From: Micavibrio_B sp964399985 | Lineage (GTDB): Bacteria; Pseudomonadota; Alphaproteobacteria; Micavibrionales; Micavibrionaceae | DNA: 64,000 nt | Assembly: GCA_964399985.1 (NCBI GenBank) | Contig: CAYNRY010000001.1 | Span: 1 to 64,000 of the forward strand | Direction: 5' to 3' | Shown here: positions 39,847-47,546 of the stretch, one piece after another | Layout: each line of letters begins with the position of its first letter | Numbering within the stretch: position 1 is the stretch's first letter | Notes under the pieces: model-generated | The model's database searches: none | What the model was told of the DNA's origin: nothing | The model's input: only the letters and a program-made list of their open reading frames with translations | Translations under genes and position numbers: made by a program

Positions 39847-41211
39847 TTAAGCCGCTTCTTTGTTTTCGGCTTCGGCCTTGGCGGCGAGTTTTTTCTCGAG
39901 CCAGTGAATATTATATTCACCTGAGAGGAATTCTTCCTGCTGCAAAATCCACAAATGGAGCGGCAATGTCGTTTTAATGCCGTCGACAACCGTTTCCTGA
40001 ATGGCGCGGCGCAGGCGTGAAATACATTCCTCGCGCGTTCTGCCATGTACGATCAACTTGCCGACCATGGAGTCATAGTAAGGCGGGATGCGATAGCCGT
40101 TATAGACAGCAGAGTCGAAACGCACGCCAAGGCCTCCTGCGGCATGGAACTGGGTAATCGTCCCGGGGGATGGAATAAATGTCGCGGGGTCTTCGGCATT
40201 GATCCGCACTTCCATCGCATGACCGCGGAAACGAATATTCTCAGGGATCGTCAATTCTTCACCGGCAGCCACACGGATTTGCTCGGCGATCAAATCGACG
40301 CCGGTAATCATCTCCGTCACCGGATGCTCGACCTGAATGCGCGTGTTCATTTCCATGAAATAGAAATGGCCTTTTTCCCAGAGAAACTCGATCGTGCCCG
40401 CGCCGACATATCCCATATCCCTGATCATCTTGGCGGCAAGCTGACCGATTTCCTGACGTTGTTCTTCGGACAAAGCAGGGGATGGCGCTTCCTCGATTAC
40501 TTTCTGGTGGCGGCGCTGGGTCGAGCAATCGCGCTCGCCTAGGTGAACGGCATTGCCATGTTTGTCGCCGAAGATTTGCACTTCGATATGGCGCGGTTTT
40601 TCGAGATATTTTTCGACATAGACCGTATCGTCGCCGAAATTCGCTTTGGCTTCTGTGCGCGCTGTTCTGTATTGTTCGCTGAAATCTTTTGCTTCGTGCA
40701 CGACTTTCATGCCGCGCCCGCCGCCGCCCGAAGCGGCCTTGATAATGACCGGATAGCCCATCTCGGTGGCAAGCTTCTCGCCTTCTTCGGCGCTTTCAAC
40801 CGCACCAGGGGAACCGGGAATGACCGGCAGGCCGAGGCGCTGCGCTGTTTGCTTGGCGGATACTTTATCACCCATCAAATCGATATGCTCGGGCTTGGGG
40901 CCGATAAAAGTCAGGCCGTGTTCTTCGATGATGCGGCCGAAAGCTGCGTTTTCCGATAGAAAGCCGTAGCCGGGGTGGATCGCGTCCGCGCCTGTCAAAA
41001 GAGCTGCGGAAATAATCGCCGGAATATTGAGATAGGAATCCTTGGAAGCCGGAGGTCCAATACAGACGCTTTCATCTGCAAGGCGCACGGCCATCGCGGT
41101 CGCATCGGCAGTCGAGTGAACGACGACGGTCTGGATGCCCATCTCTTTACAGGCGCGGTGAATGCGAAGCGCAATCTCACCGCGATTGGCGATCAAAACT
41201 TTTTTAAACAT
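39847..41211 (-). CDS. accC: Acetyl-CoA carboxylase, biotin carboxylase subunit
   Basis: Protein of 454 aa. Biotin carboxylase with the ATP-grasp domain: AASGGGGRGMKVV (about 160-172), the HxxER-type GERDCSTQRRHQKV and EMNTRIQVEHPVTE. It carboxylates biotin on AccB at the expense of ATP, the first step of fatty acid synthesis. Separated from accB by two inserted genes (41204-42152), where they are normally adjacent. Ends with an Ala/Glu-rich tail. Confidence 0.98.
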   Translation of the reverse strand: MFKKVLIANRGEIALRIHRACKEMGIQTVVVHSTADATAMAVRLADESVCIGPPASKDSYLNIPAIISAALLTGADAIHPGYGFLSENAAFGRIIEEHGLTFIGPKPEHIDLMGDKVSAKQTAQRLGLPVIPGSPGAVESAEEGEKLATEMGYPVIIKAASGGGGRGMKVVHEAKDFSEQYRTARTEAKANFGDDTVYVEKYLEKPRHIEVQIFGDKHGNAVHLGERDCSTQRRHQKVIEEAPSPALSEEQRQEIGQLAAKMIRDMGYVGAGTIEFLWEKGHFYFMEMNTRIQVEHPVTEMITGVDLIAEQIRVAAGEELTIPENIRFRGHAMEVRINAEDPATFIPSPGTITQFHAAGGLGVRFDSAVYNGYRIPPYYDSMVGKLIVHGRTREECISRLRRAIQETVVDGIKTTLPLHLWILQQEEFLSGEYNIHWLEKKLAAKAEAENKEAA

Positions 41212-41701
41212 TAACTAGTTCCTTTTTAAACAATGTATCACCTTCCGGTCTCATACCTGAAGGGTCACGAATATTCTTCACTTCAATCCAGCCTTGCTTT
41301 TTATAAAGCTCATTAGCTGTATGCGTAAAAAGATAGAGATGCTGTATTTTCAATTCCGTCTTGGCAAAATTCTCGACATGCTCGATCAGTTTCGCTGCAA
41401 ATCCTCTGCCTCTGTATTCGGGATGAATATAAAGGGAAGCCAGCCATGGGGAAAGATCATTGTGATCCGGATGGTCATTATCTTTCAGGCTTATCATGCC
41501 TGCGGGACGATCATTAACGATTATCACCCATGTAAGGGGAAGTTTATCAGTTTGTGAGGCTGTACCTCTATAACGAACTAAATTTTGTTCAAGCGTACGA
41601 TCAGCAATCTGGCTTCCCCATTCGCCAAAAGACCACGCAGCGCAAACATCGGCGAATTTGGGTTTTTCTGATAACTTAACAATGGAAAAGCTCTGTGACA
41701 T
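41204..41701 (-). CDS. GNAT-family N-acetyltransferase
   Basis: Protein of 165 aa with the GNAT acetyl-CoA-binding motif YRGRGFAAKLIEHVENFAK (about residues 95-113) and the typical YKKQGW motif near the C-terminus. Substrate unknown. Its stop overlaps the accC start by 8 bases, so it is translated within the accB-accC transcript. Confidence 0.85.
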   Translation of the reverse strand: MSQSFSIVKLSEKPKFADVCAAWSFGEWGSQIADRTLEQNLVRYRGTASQTDKLPLTWVIIVNDRPAGMISLKDNDHPDHNDLSPWLASLYIHPEYRGRGFAAKLIEHVENFAKTELKIQHLYLFTHTANELYKKQGWIEVKNIRDPSGMRPEGDTLFKKELVNV

Positions 41702-41702
41702 A

Positions 41703-42152
41703 TCAGCCTTGTGTTCGTGCAGGGAAACTGGGAAATCTTACAGTTCCTGCCTGCACATCATGACGAAGTTCTTTTAAAACTTCCGAAACTGCTGAGTTAG
41801 TAATGATGCCAAGGTCGATATTTGAAGGCATATTATTTTTAGATTGATATTCCAGCTCAATAAAGCCCCAGACTTTTTTCCGAAGATGCTCAAACAAAGC
41901 CGGTCTTTTTAATCCTCTATTCATCATAATGTTGAATCTATGAGTGATATTGGAAGCATGTTCGGAATAAGACAGGCTGATGTCATCGCATCTGGAGTAG
42001 CGGCGAAATAATATTTTTAATGTCTCGCGGTTTTTATCGCTGATCTCATCAATCTCTCGTTGAGTAAGATTTTGTATATCATCGCTACTCCCGAAAGGTG
42101 TTTCGGGATGGAGGATGTTTCCTCCTGTAGAATTTTGCCCTACATCAAGCAT
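41703..42152 (-). CDS. Hypothetical protein between accB and accC
   Basis: Protein of 149 aa, soluble and charged, without signal or membrane segments. No domain is recognised. A helical middle has NIMMNRGLKRPALFEHLRKK. It starts 8 bases after the accB stop and ends one base before the GNAT gene, so it is part of the acc transcript. Together with the GNAT gene it interrupts the accB-accC pair. Confidence 0.55.
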   Translation of the reverse strand: MLDVGQNSTGGNILHPETPFGSSDDIQNLTQREIDEISDKNRETLKILFRRYSRCDDISLSYSEHASNITHRFNIMMNRGLKRPALFEHLRKKVWGFIELEYQSKNNMPSNIDLGIITNSAVSEVLKELRHDVQAGTVRFPSFPARTQG

Positions 42153-42160
42153 TTTTGAAA

Positions 42161-42622
42161 TTACTCAATAATGACCAATACTTCGCCGAATTCGACCGGA
42201 GAAGCGTTTTCAACGATGATATCTTTTACGACGCCGCCTTTGGCAGCCTTGATCGGGTTCATCACTTTCATCGCTTCGATGATAAGAAGAGTGTCACCGA
42301 CTTTGACGGTCGCGCCTTTGGAAATAAATGGCGGAGAGTTCGGGTCAGATTGAAGATAGGCTGTGCCGACCATCGGCGATTTAACCGCGCCCGGGTGGTT
42401 CTCGGCGACAACAGCTGGCGTGGACGTATTAGCCGCTTGCGGTATCGTTGGATCGGACGGCATAATCTGGGAGACAGGCGCCGCGTGGTGAACGGCATGA
42501 CCCACAGGGCCACCCTTATTCACACGGATCATTTTTTCGCCATCGGCGACTTCAATTTCGGTAAGGCCGGTCTCTTCCAGCAGCTTGGAAAGCTGGCGAA
42601 TGGCATCTGCATCGATTTTCAT
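42161..42622 (-). CDS. accB: Biotin carboxyl carrier protein
   Basis: Protein of 153 aa. The C-terminal biotinyl domain has IEAMKVMN with the biotinylated Lys at residue 119; the middle is a Pro/Ala-rich linker. Carries carboxybiotin between AccC and AccAD. Follows aroQ on the same strand. Confidence 0.98.
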   Translation of the reverse strand: MKIDADAIRQLSKLLEETGLTEIEVADGEKMIRVNKGGPVGHAVHHAAPVSQIMPSDPTIPQAANTSTPAVVAENHPGAVKSPMVGTAYLQSDPNSPPFISKGATVKVGDTLLIIEAMKVMNPIKAAKGGVVKDIIVENASPVEFGEVLVIIE

Positions 42623-42734
42623 ACTAAATCCTTATGTAAACTATCTGCCTTTGGCAGAACACCTGATTAATGAAATTGGCAGGAAAAGTCAAAATGAAGA
42701 GCAACCCGGATAGAGGGAATTCACCGTTTTGTTA

Positions 42735-43181
42735 TTAATTATGCTTAATTATCCCGGCCAACGCCTCGATTGCCATCTCATAGCTTTTGGCTCCATGCCC
42801 GCTAAAATGGAATTTGGCGACCGGTTCGACAAAGGAATGATGGCGAAACGCTTCGCGTTCTTTGGGATTGGAGAGGTGGACTTCGACAATTGGACATTTA
42901 AGAAGTTTGAGTGCGTCGTGAATGGCAACCGACGTATGGGTGTAGGCAGCGGCATTGATGATCACGCCATCTACGCTATCAAGCGCTTCCTGAATCCATG
43001 TCACCAATTCACCTTCGTGATTAGATTGGCGAAAATCGATCTCCATCTGATGCAGGGATGCCGCGTGCTCGCATAAATCCTGAATATCCTGCAATGTCTG
43101 CGTACCGTAGATTTCAGGCTCGCGGCGACCCAGCATATTTAGATTAGGACCATTCAGAATAAGGATTAATGGCATCCGCAA
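42735..43181 (-). CDS. aroQ: 3-dehydroquinate dehydratase, type II
   Basis: Protein of 148 aa with the type II signature LNGPNLNMLGRREPEIYG (catalytic Tyr at about residue 25), the PIVEVHLSNP segment and the late RHHSF. It removes water from 3-dehydroquinate in the shikimate pathway. An alternative start is Met3. The start region overlaps the HAD gene by 16 bases; aroQ upstream of accB is a common alphaproteobacterial pair. Confidence 0.97.
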   Translation of the reverse strand: MRMPLILILNGPNLNMLGRREPEIYGTQTLQDIQDLCEHAASLHQMEIDFRQSNHEGELVTWIQEALDSVDGVIINAAAYTHTSVAIHDALKLLKCPIVEVHLSNPKEREAFRHHSFVEPVAKFHFSGHGAKSYEMAIEALAGIIKHN

Positions 43182-43627
43182 CCACTTCCGCAGCCGCCGC
43201 CATTATTATCGTCTTCTTCGAAGCTAAGAATTTTGTAAGTCTCGAGTGATTTTTCCAGCTGGCGCGGATTTTCGAAACGTACTGCGTAAATACCGGCATC
43301 CAGTGCGCCTTGAACATTTGACGCTTTATCATCGATAAAAAGCGTTTCGCGCGGATTGAGTCCAAACTGGTTTAACAGATGAAGGAAAATTTTCGGGTCG
43401 GGTTTGGCAAGGCCGATACTGCCCGATACAACGACGCCGTCGAACAAGCGCAAAAACGGATATTCCTGTTTTAATGACTGAAAACCTTCTGTCGACATAT
43501 TGGTAATGGCATAGACAGGAAAACCGCGGTCTTTAATTTCCATCAAAAGATCGACGCTGCCATGGACCGGTCCTTCGAACCCGTCGATCAATACGTCGTA
43601 AATATCAAAGACGATGTTTTTTATCAT
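43166..43627 (-). CDS. Short HAD-fold hydrolase-like protein with Cys-rich tail
   Basis: Protein of 153 aa. HAD motif I is VFDIYDVLID with Asp8; the usual +2 acidic residue position is Tyr10, as in the FDxGxVL subgroup where a different residue stands there. Motif II is AITNMS, motif III KPDPKIF and motif IV FIDDKASNV. It is shorter than the usual roughly 200 aa and appears to lack a cap. The last 15 residues are acidic then GGGCGSGCGCH, a possible metal site. Overlaps aroQ by 16 bases. Substrate unknown. Confidence 0.75.
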   Translation of the reverse strand: MIKNIVFDIYDVLIDGFEGPVHGSVDLLMEIKDRGFPVYAITNMSTEGFQSLKQEYPFLRLFDGVVVSGSIGLAKPDPKIFLHLLNQFGLNPRETLFIDDKASNVQGALDAGIYAVRFENPRQLEKSLETYKILSFEEDDNNGGGCGSGCGCH

Positions 43628-43630
43628 AGA

Positions 43631-44092
43631 TTAATGGTGTCCGTGATGGGCGGAATGATCCGCTTCTTTTTTAGCGCTTCGTGACAAGACTTCGAAAGTC
43701 GTTTTCACTTCACCGGCGCGCAGGAATTTCAAAGTGATAGGGCGTGCATCACCGGCCTTTAGCGGCTCTTTTAAACCAAGCAGCATGACGTGATAGCCGT
43801 CCAGCGTGAAATCAATTTCTTCACCTGCTTTAACGGCAACCGCACCGACCTCACGCATTTTCATGACGCCGTTTGTCTCCGACATTTCATGTATTTCCGT
43901 CTCAGTCGCGGCTGGCGTAGCGGCGGAAATAAGCTTGTCGTCTTCCTTACCTGTATTCTTCAAGGTCAGCAGTACGGCACCGTTTTTCATGCCTTCGGAT
44001 GTTTCAAAAGCATGGACATTAGATACTTGCATATCGGCGAAGGCAGGGGTGGCAAAGCAGAGAAGGGCGGCGGTCAGAAGAAGGGATTTCAT
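43631..44092 (-). CDS. Periplasmic copper chaperone PCu(A)C family
   Basis: Protein of 153 aa with a signal peptide (cleavage after FADM region, about residue 19). It shows the PCuAC copper site pattern: HEMSETNGVMKM and later YHVMLLGL, the H-M-x10-M-x21-H-x-M arrangement. The tail is His-rich (HSAHHGHH). Such proteins deliver Cu(I) to cytochrome oxidase or hold periplasmic copper. Neighbours a thioredoxin-fold gene. Confidence 0.92.
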   Translation of the reverse strand: MKSLLLTAALLCFATPAFADMQVSNVHAFETSEGMKNGAVLLTLKNTGKEDDKLISAATPAATETEIHEMSETNGVMKMREVGAVAVKAGEEIDFTLDGYHVMLLGLKEPLKAGDARPITLKFLRAGEVKTTFEVLSRSAKKEADHSAHHGHH

Positions 44093-44108
44093 TTATGTTT
44101 CCTTATAC

Positions 44109-44183
44109 GTCATCCCGGACTTGATCCGGGATTCAGTGATTTATATGCAGATTGCATAGATTCCGGCTTCCGCCGGAATGACG
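44109..44183. repeat. GTCAT-ended double-hairpin repeat, second copy
   Basis: Same element as at 39757 in opposite orientation: ATCCCGGA/TCCGGGAT round CTTGA and ATTCCGGC/GCCGGAAT round TTCC. It lies between the PCuAC start and the DsbA stop. Confidence 0.85.
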
Positions 44184-44189
44184 ATGCGG

Positions 44190-44993
44190 TTAGGATTTTT
44201 TCTTACGCTCGGCTTCGATCATGGTTTTCATACCTTCATAAGGGATGTAGCCACGGATAACCTGATCGCCGATGATAAAAGCCGGTGTGCCGCTGATGGC
44301 GAGTTTTTGTGCCAGCGCGGTATTCTTGGCAATCGTGGCTTCGATATCGGGATTCTTCACGTCGGTCTTCAGCTTTTCGACATCAAGACCTGCCGTTTTG
44401 GCGAGGCTCAAAATGCTTTCTTCCGTTTTCGGGCCTTTGAATGTCATGAGCGCGGCGTGAAGCTCGAAATATTTATTCTGCTTCTGGGCGGCCAAGGAGT
44501 ATTTGGAAGCAAGATGGGACGCTTCGGACAAAATCGGGAAATCGACGAAAACAAAACGCACGTTTTTATCGTTATCGAGGCCTTTTTGAACAGCTTCATA
44601 ACCTTGTTTGCAATAGCCACAATTATAATCGAAGAATTCGACGATGGTGATATCGGCAGATTTCGGCCCGACATCAGGCAGGTTGCCCTTGGTCAAATAA
44701 TCCCAGTTTTCTTTCAAGGCCTGAACGGCGGCGTCTTCCTGGGTTTTTTGTTCTTGCTCACGATAGCCGTTCACAGAATCCATCAATACTTTGGGGTTTT
44801 TCATGATGAAATCTTTCATCATGGCTTCAAGCTCGGTCTTCTGCGCAGCAGAGAAATTGCTGTCACCGGCAGCAGGCGCGACCTGCGCAACGGCTTCGCT
44901 TTTTTTCGCCTGAATATCCAGTACAAAAGGAGAGGCGGCGGCGGCGAGAGCGACGATGGCACCAATGCTTGCGATTTTAATTTTAGAATTCAC
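44190..44993 (-). CDS. DsbA-like thiol-disulfide oxidoreductase
   Basis: Protein of 267 aa with an N-terminal signal or anchor (residues 6-20). The thioredoxin-fold domain starts near residue 100 with the active-site CGYC (Cys125 and Cys128) in VEFFDYNCGYCKQ. A helical N-terminal segment of about 60 residues precedes it, as in the Com1/BdbD subgroup. Acts in the periplasm; upstream of the copper chaperone on the same strand, so a shared role in copper or thiol handling is possible. Confidence 0.92.
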   Translation of the reverse strand: MNSKIKIASIGAIVALAAAASPFVLDIQAKKSEAVAQVAPAAGDSNFSAAQKTELEAMMKDFIMKNPKVLMDSVNGYREQEQKTQEDAAVQALKENWDYLTKGNLPDVGPKSADITIVEFFDYNCGYCKQGYEAVQKGLDNDKNVRFVFVDFPILSEASHLASKYSLAAQKQNKYFELHAALMTFKGPKTEESILSLAKTAGLDVEKLKTDVKNPDIEATIAKNTALAQKLAISGTPAFIIGDQVIRGYIPYEGMKTMIEAERKKKS

Positions 44994-45047
44994 TGATTTC
45001 TCCTTTTATGTGACAGCGATTTATTCAAATCCATTCTAGTAGGTAAT

Positions 45048-46421
45048 TTATAGTCCGTCTACAGAGGCCACGACATCCTGTGCCCTTAAATATTCGGGCG
45101 AATTCTTCGGCAGTCCTGCCATGGCGGATTTTGCCATCGAAACCGCCTGTGATTTCCGCCCCTGCATCAAGGCTTCTTCCGCCAGATAGACGCGGGCACG
45201 GACCTCGTCGCCTTTCTTGCCGTACGCGGTCGCCAGAAGACGTTTCACGCGCGATGTGCGTGGCTCGTCCAACTGGGCCCTTTTTAACTGCTCAATCGCT
45301 TTATCCAGCATAGGCGGAGATTTTCCGGCGCTATCTATCAAAGACTGTGCATAGGCTATTCGGATCAAACCGGCAGAAGGTTTCGCCGCCAATGCTTTTT
45401 CGTAAGGAGAAAGAGATTCTTTTGCTTTACCGAATTCGTACAGCATCTGGCCCTTTAATTCGAGAAAGTATGGATTATTCGGTTCCTTGGCAAGAAGCTG
45501 GTTGGTCAGGATTAACGCTTCGTTAAGATGGCTCATGCGGTACGCGGCAATGGCGCGGGCATAAAGCGAGGGAATGCCGTTATCGGCGCTTTTATAATTA
45601 TAGGTCACTTGCTGCGGTGTTACGAAGCCCATCAGCTTGGCCTTGGTGCGCTGGTACTGATCATTCCATTCGGCGGGCAGGGGTTTGTTATCCAGCGGAG
45701 AAGATTCCACTTTGGATTTTAAAATATCGATCCGATCGCGCGATAATGGGTGGCTGCGCATAAATTGCGATTGCTGGGACGTTGGCAATAATTCTTCGGA
45801 CGAGAGTTTATTTAAAAATGTGACGATGCCAGTCGGATTGACTTGTGCACCTTCCATAAAGCGAAGGCCTGCCTGATCGGCGCTTGATTCCTGAACGCGG
45901 CTGAACGCCATAAAGCTCGACATCGCCTGACTTTGGCCGATCGCCGCGCCGGCAGCCGCTGCCCCGCCATCACCGCTGGCCAGCGCCGCGCCCAAACCGA
46001 GCAGCGTCGCAACAATCGCTTCATAGGAGGCGGTTTCCATGACATCGCGCGTGCGGGTCAAGTGACCGCCCGCAATATGGCCCAGTTCGTGCGCGATAAC
46101 GGCGACAACCTCGCCCGGGTCGGTCGTCTTCATGATAAGGCCGGTATGAATAAAGACATTCGCGCCGCCGGCAACAAAAGCGTTTACGTCAGGACTTTGA
46201 ACAAGAATGATATTAACCTGCTCGGGCGACATGCCGGCGGCCTTGACGACATCTTTCGTCCATTCCTTTAAATAAGTTTCAATCTCCTCATCGCGGATCA
46301 GGTTCATATTGGCGGCTCTCGCATAAGCAGGCGCCGGAAAACCGGAAAAGAAGATGGAAAAAATCAAAACAGCGGAAAAAGCATCGCGGAAATACTCATA
46401 AAAATGTTGGAGGAGGCGCAT
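45048..46421 (-). CDS. M48 metalloprotease with TPR repeats, BepA-like
   Basis: Protein of 457 aa with an N-terminal signal/anchor and the HELGH zinc motif at 111-115. A TPR-like region occupies about residues 285-440. This is the layout of BepA, a periplasmic protease and chaperone for outer-membrane protein assembly. Divergent from the membrane gene at 46490. Confidence 0.9.
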   Translation of the reverse strand: MRLLQHFYEYFRDAFSAVLIFSIFFSGFPAPAYARAANMNLIRDEEIETYLKEWTKDVVKAAGMSPEQVNIILVQSPDVNAFVAGGANVFIHTGLIMKTTDPGEVVAVIAHELGHIAGGHLTRTRDVMETASYEAIVATLLGLGAALASGDGGAAAAGAAIGQSQAMSSFMAFSRVQESSADQAGLRFMEGAQVNPTGIVTFLNKLSSEELLPTSQQSQFMRSHPLSRDRIDILKSKVESSPLDNKPLPAEWNDQYQRTKAKLMGFVTPQQVTYNYKSADNGIPSLYARAIAAYRMSHLNEALILTNQLLAKEPNNPYFLELKGQMLYEFGKAKESLSPYEKALAAKPSAGLIRIAYAQSLIDSAGKSPPMLDKAIEQLKRAQLDEPRTSRVKRLLATAYGKKGDEVRARVYLAEEALMQGRKSQAVSMAKSAMAGLPKNSPEYLRAQDVVASVDGL

Positions 46422-46489
46422 TTTAATATTCCTTTACCGGTATTAAATGTATATCTGAACTCGGCAAACAAGGGAAGAACGCTAAAGAA

Positions 46490-46849
46490 ATGCCTAACCT
46501 GCTTCATATATTCATGACCGAATGGCTGGATCTTTTATGGATTCCGGTGGCGCTTGCCATTGTGCATAAGGGGCAGCGCCTTAAATCCGTCTTCTTTGTC
46601 ATTACCTGCATTGCCTGTCTTCGCTTGCAAATCGGGATCATGGCATCGACAGGTTATAATTTCGGTTTTACCGGCTGGTTTGAAATGTCGTCCTTTCGCC
46701 GCGGCCTGATCGTCTACGCTATCTTTATCGCGATCTTTCTCCTCTTGTCGCATTTATCCCCCTATACCAAGGGTCCGATTTATCTTGCGGCGTCTTTAAG
46801 TATTTTCTTTATGGCTTTTATTATTTCCTCCCTGCTAATGATCGTGTGA
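46490..46849 (+). CDS. Small membrane protein, unknown
   Basis: Protein of 119 aa with about four hydrophobic segments (about residues 12-27, 32-50, 72-90 and 97-116). No domain recognised. It stands just ahead of rlmE with a one-base gap, so it is probably co-transcribed with it. Confidence 0.6.
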   Translation: MPNLLHIFMTEWLDLLWIPVALAIVHKGQRLKSVFFVITCIACLRLQIGIMASTGYNFGFTGWFEMSSFRRGLIVYAIFIAIFLLLSHLSPYTKGPIYLAASLSIFFMAFIISSLLMIV

Positions 46850-46850
46850 T

Positions 46851-47546
46851 ATGACCAAAGGTAAAAAACCGAATAGTAGCGGCAGCAACAGAAAAACCGG
46901 GCGCGAGCTGACCCAGAAGGTCAAGCATGCCAAGACGCGCAAGAACTCATCGAACCAGTGGTTAGAGCGCCATATCAACGATCCTTATGTACAAAAAGCC
47001 AACCGCGAGGGCTATCGGTCCCGCGCCGCTTATAAGCTTAAAGAAATCGACGAGAAATACGGATTAATCAAAGCCGGAATGAATGTCGTGGATTTAGGCG
47101 CGGCGCCGGGTGGATGGTGTCAGGTCGCGAAAGAGAAGAAATGCGCGAAAGTCGTGGCGATCGATCTGCTGGAGATCGATCCGATCGATGGCGTGATTTT
47201 TATGCAGCTCGATTTCATGGATGATGAGGCGCCGGATAAATTGAAAGCGGCGTTGGACGGTCAGGCTGATCTCGTGATGTCGGATATTGCGCCCAACACA
47301 ATCGGCCATGCGCAAACGGACCATTTACGCATCATGTCGCTGGTCGAAGCCGCGTATGAATTTGCCACGGAAGTGTTGAAGCCGGACGGCGCGTTCGTCG
47401 CTAAGGTTTTTCAGGGCGGGACGGAGAGTAATCTTCTGAACCGCATGAAAAAAGATTTTAAATCGGTCAAACATGTGAAGCCGCCAGCCAGCCGGAAAGA
47501 GTCTTCTGAAGGTTTTGTTGTGGCGCAGGGGTTTAAGGGGCTTTAG
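46851..47546 (+). CDS. rlmE: 23S rRNA (uridine-2552-2'-O)-methyltransferase
   Basis: Protein of 231 aa. The RrmJ/FtsJ fold has VVDLGAAPGGWCQVA (SAM-binding, about residues 82-96) and the catalytic K-D-K-E residues in KLKEID, MSDIAPNTIG, FVAKVFQGG and ESSEGFVV. The first 30 residues are a Lys-rich extension. Methylates U2552 during 50S maturation. Converges with and overlaps the 628-aa gene by 14 bases. Confidence 0.95.
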   Translation: MTKGKKPNSSGSNRKTGRELTQKVKHAKTRKNSSNQWLERHINDPYVQKANREGYRSRAAYKLKEIDEKYGLIKAGMNVVDLGAAPGGWCQVAKEKKCAKVVAIDLLEIDPIDGVIFMQLDFMDDEAPDKLKAALDGQADLVMSDIAPNTIGHAQTDHLRIMSLVEAAYEFATEVLKPDGAFVAKVFQGGTESNLLNRMKKDFKSVKHVKPPASRKESSEGFVVAQGFKGL

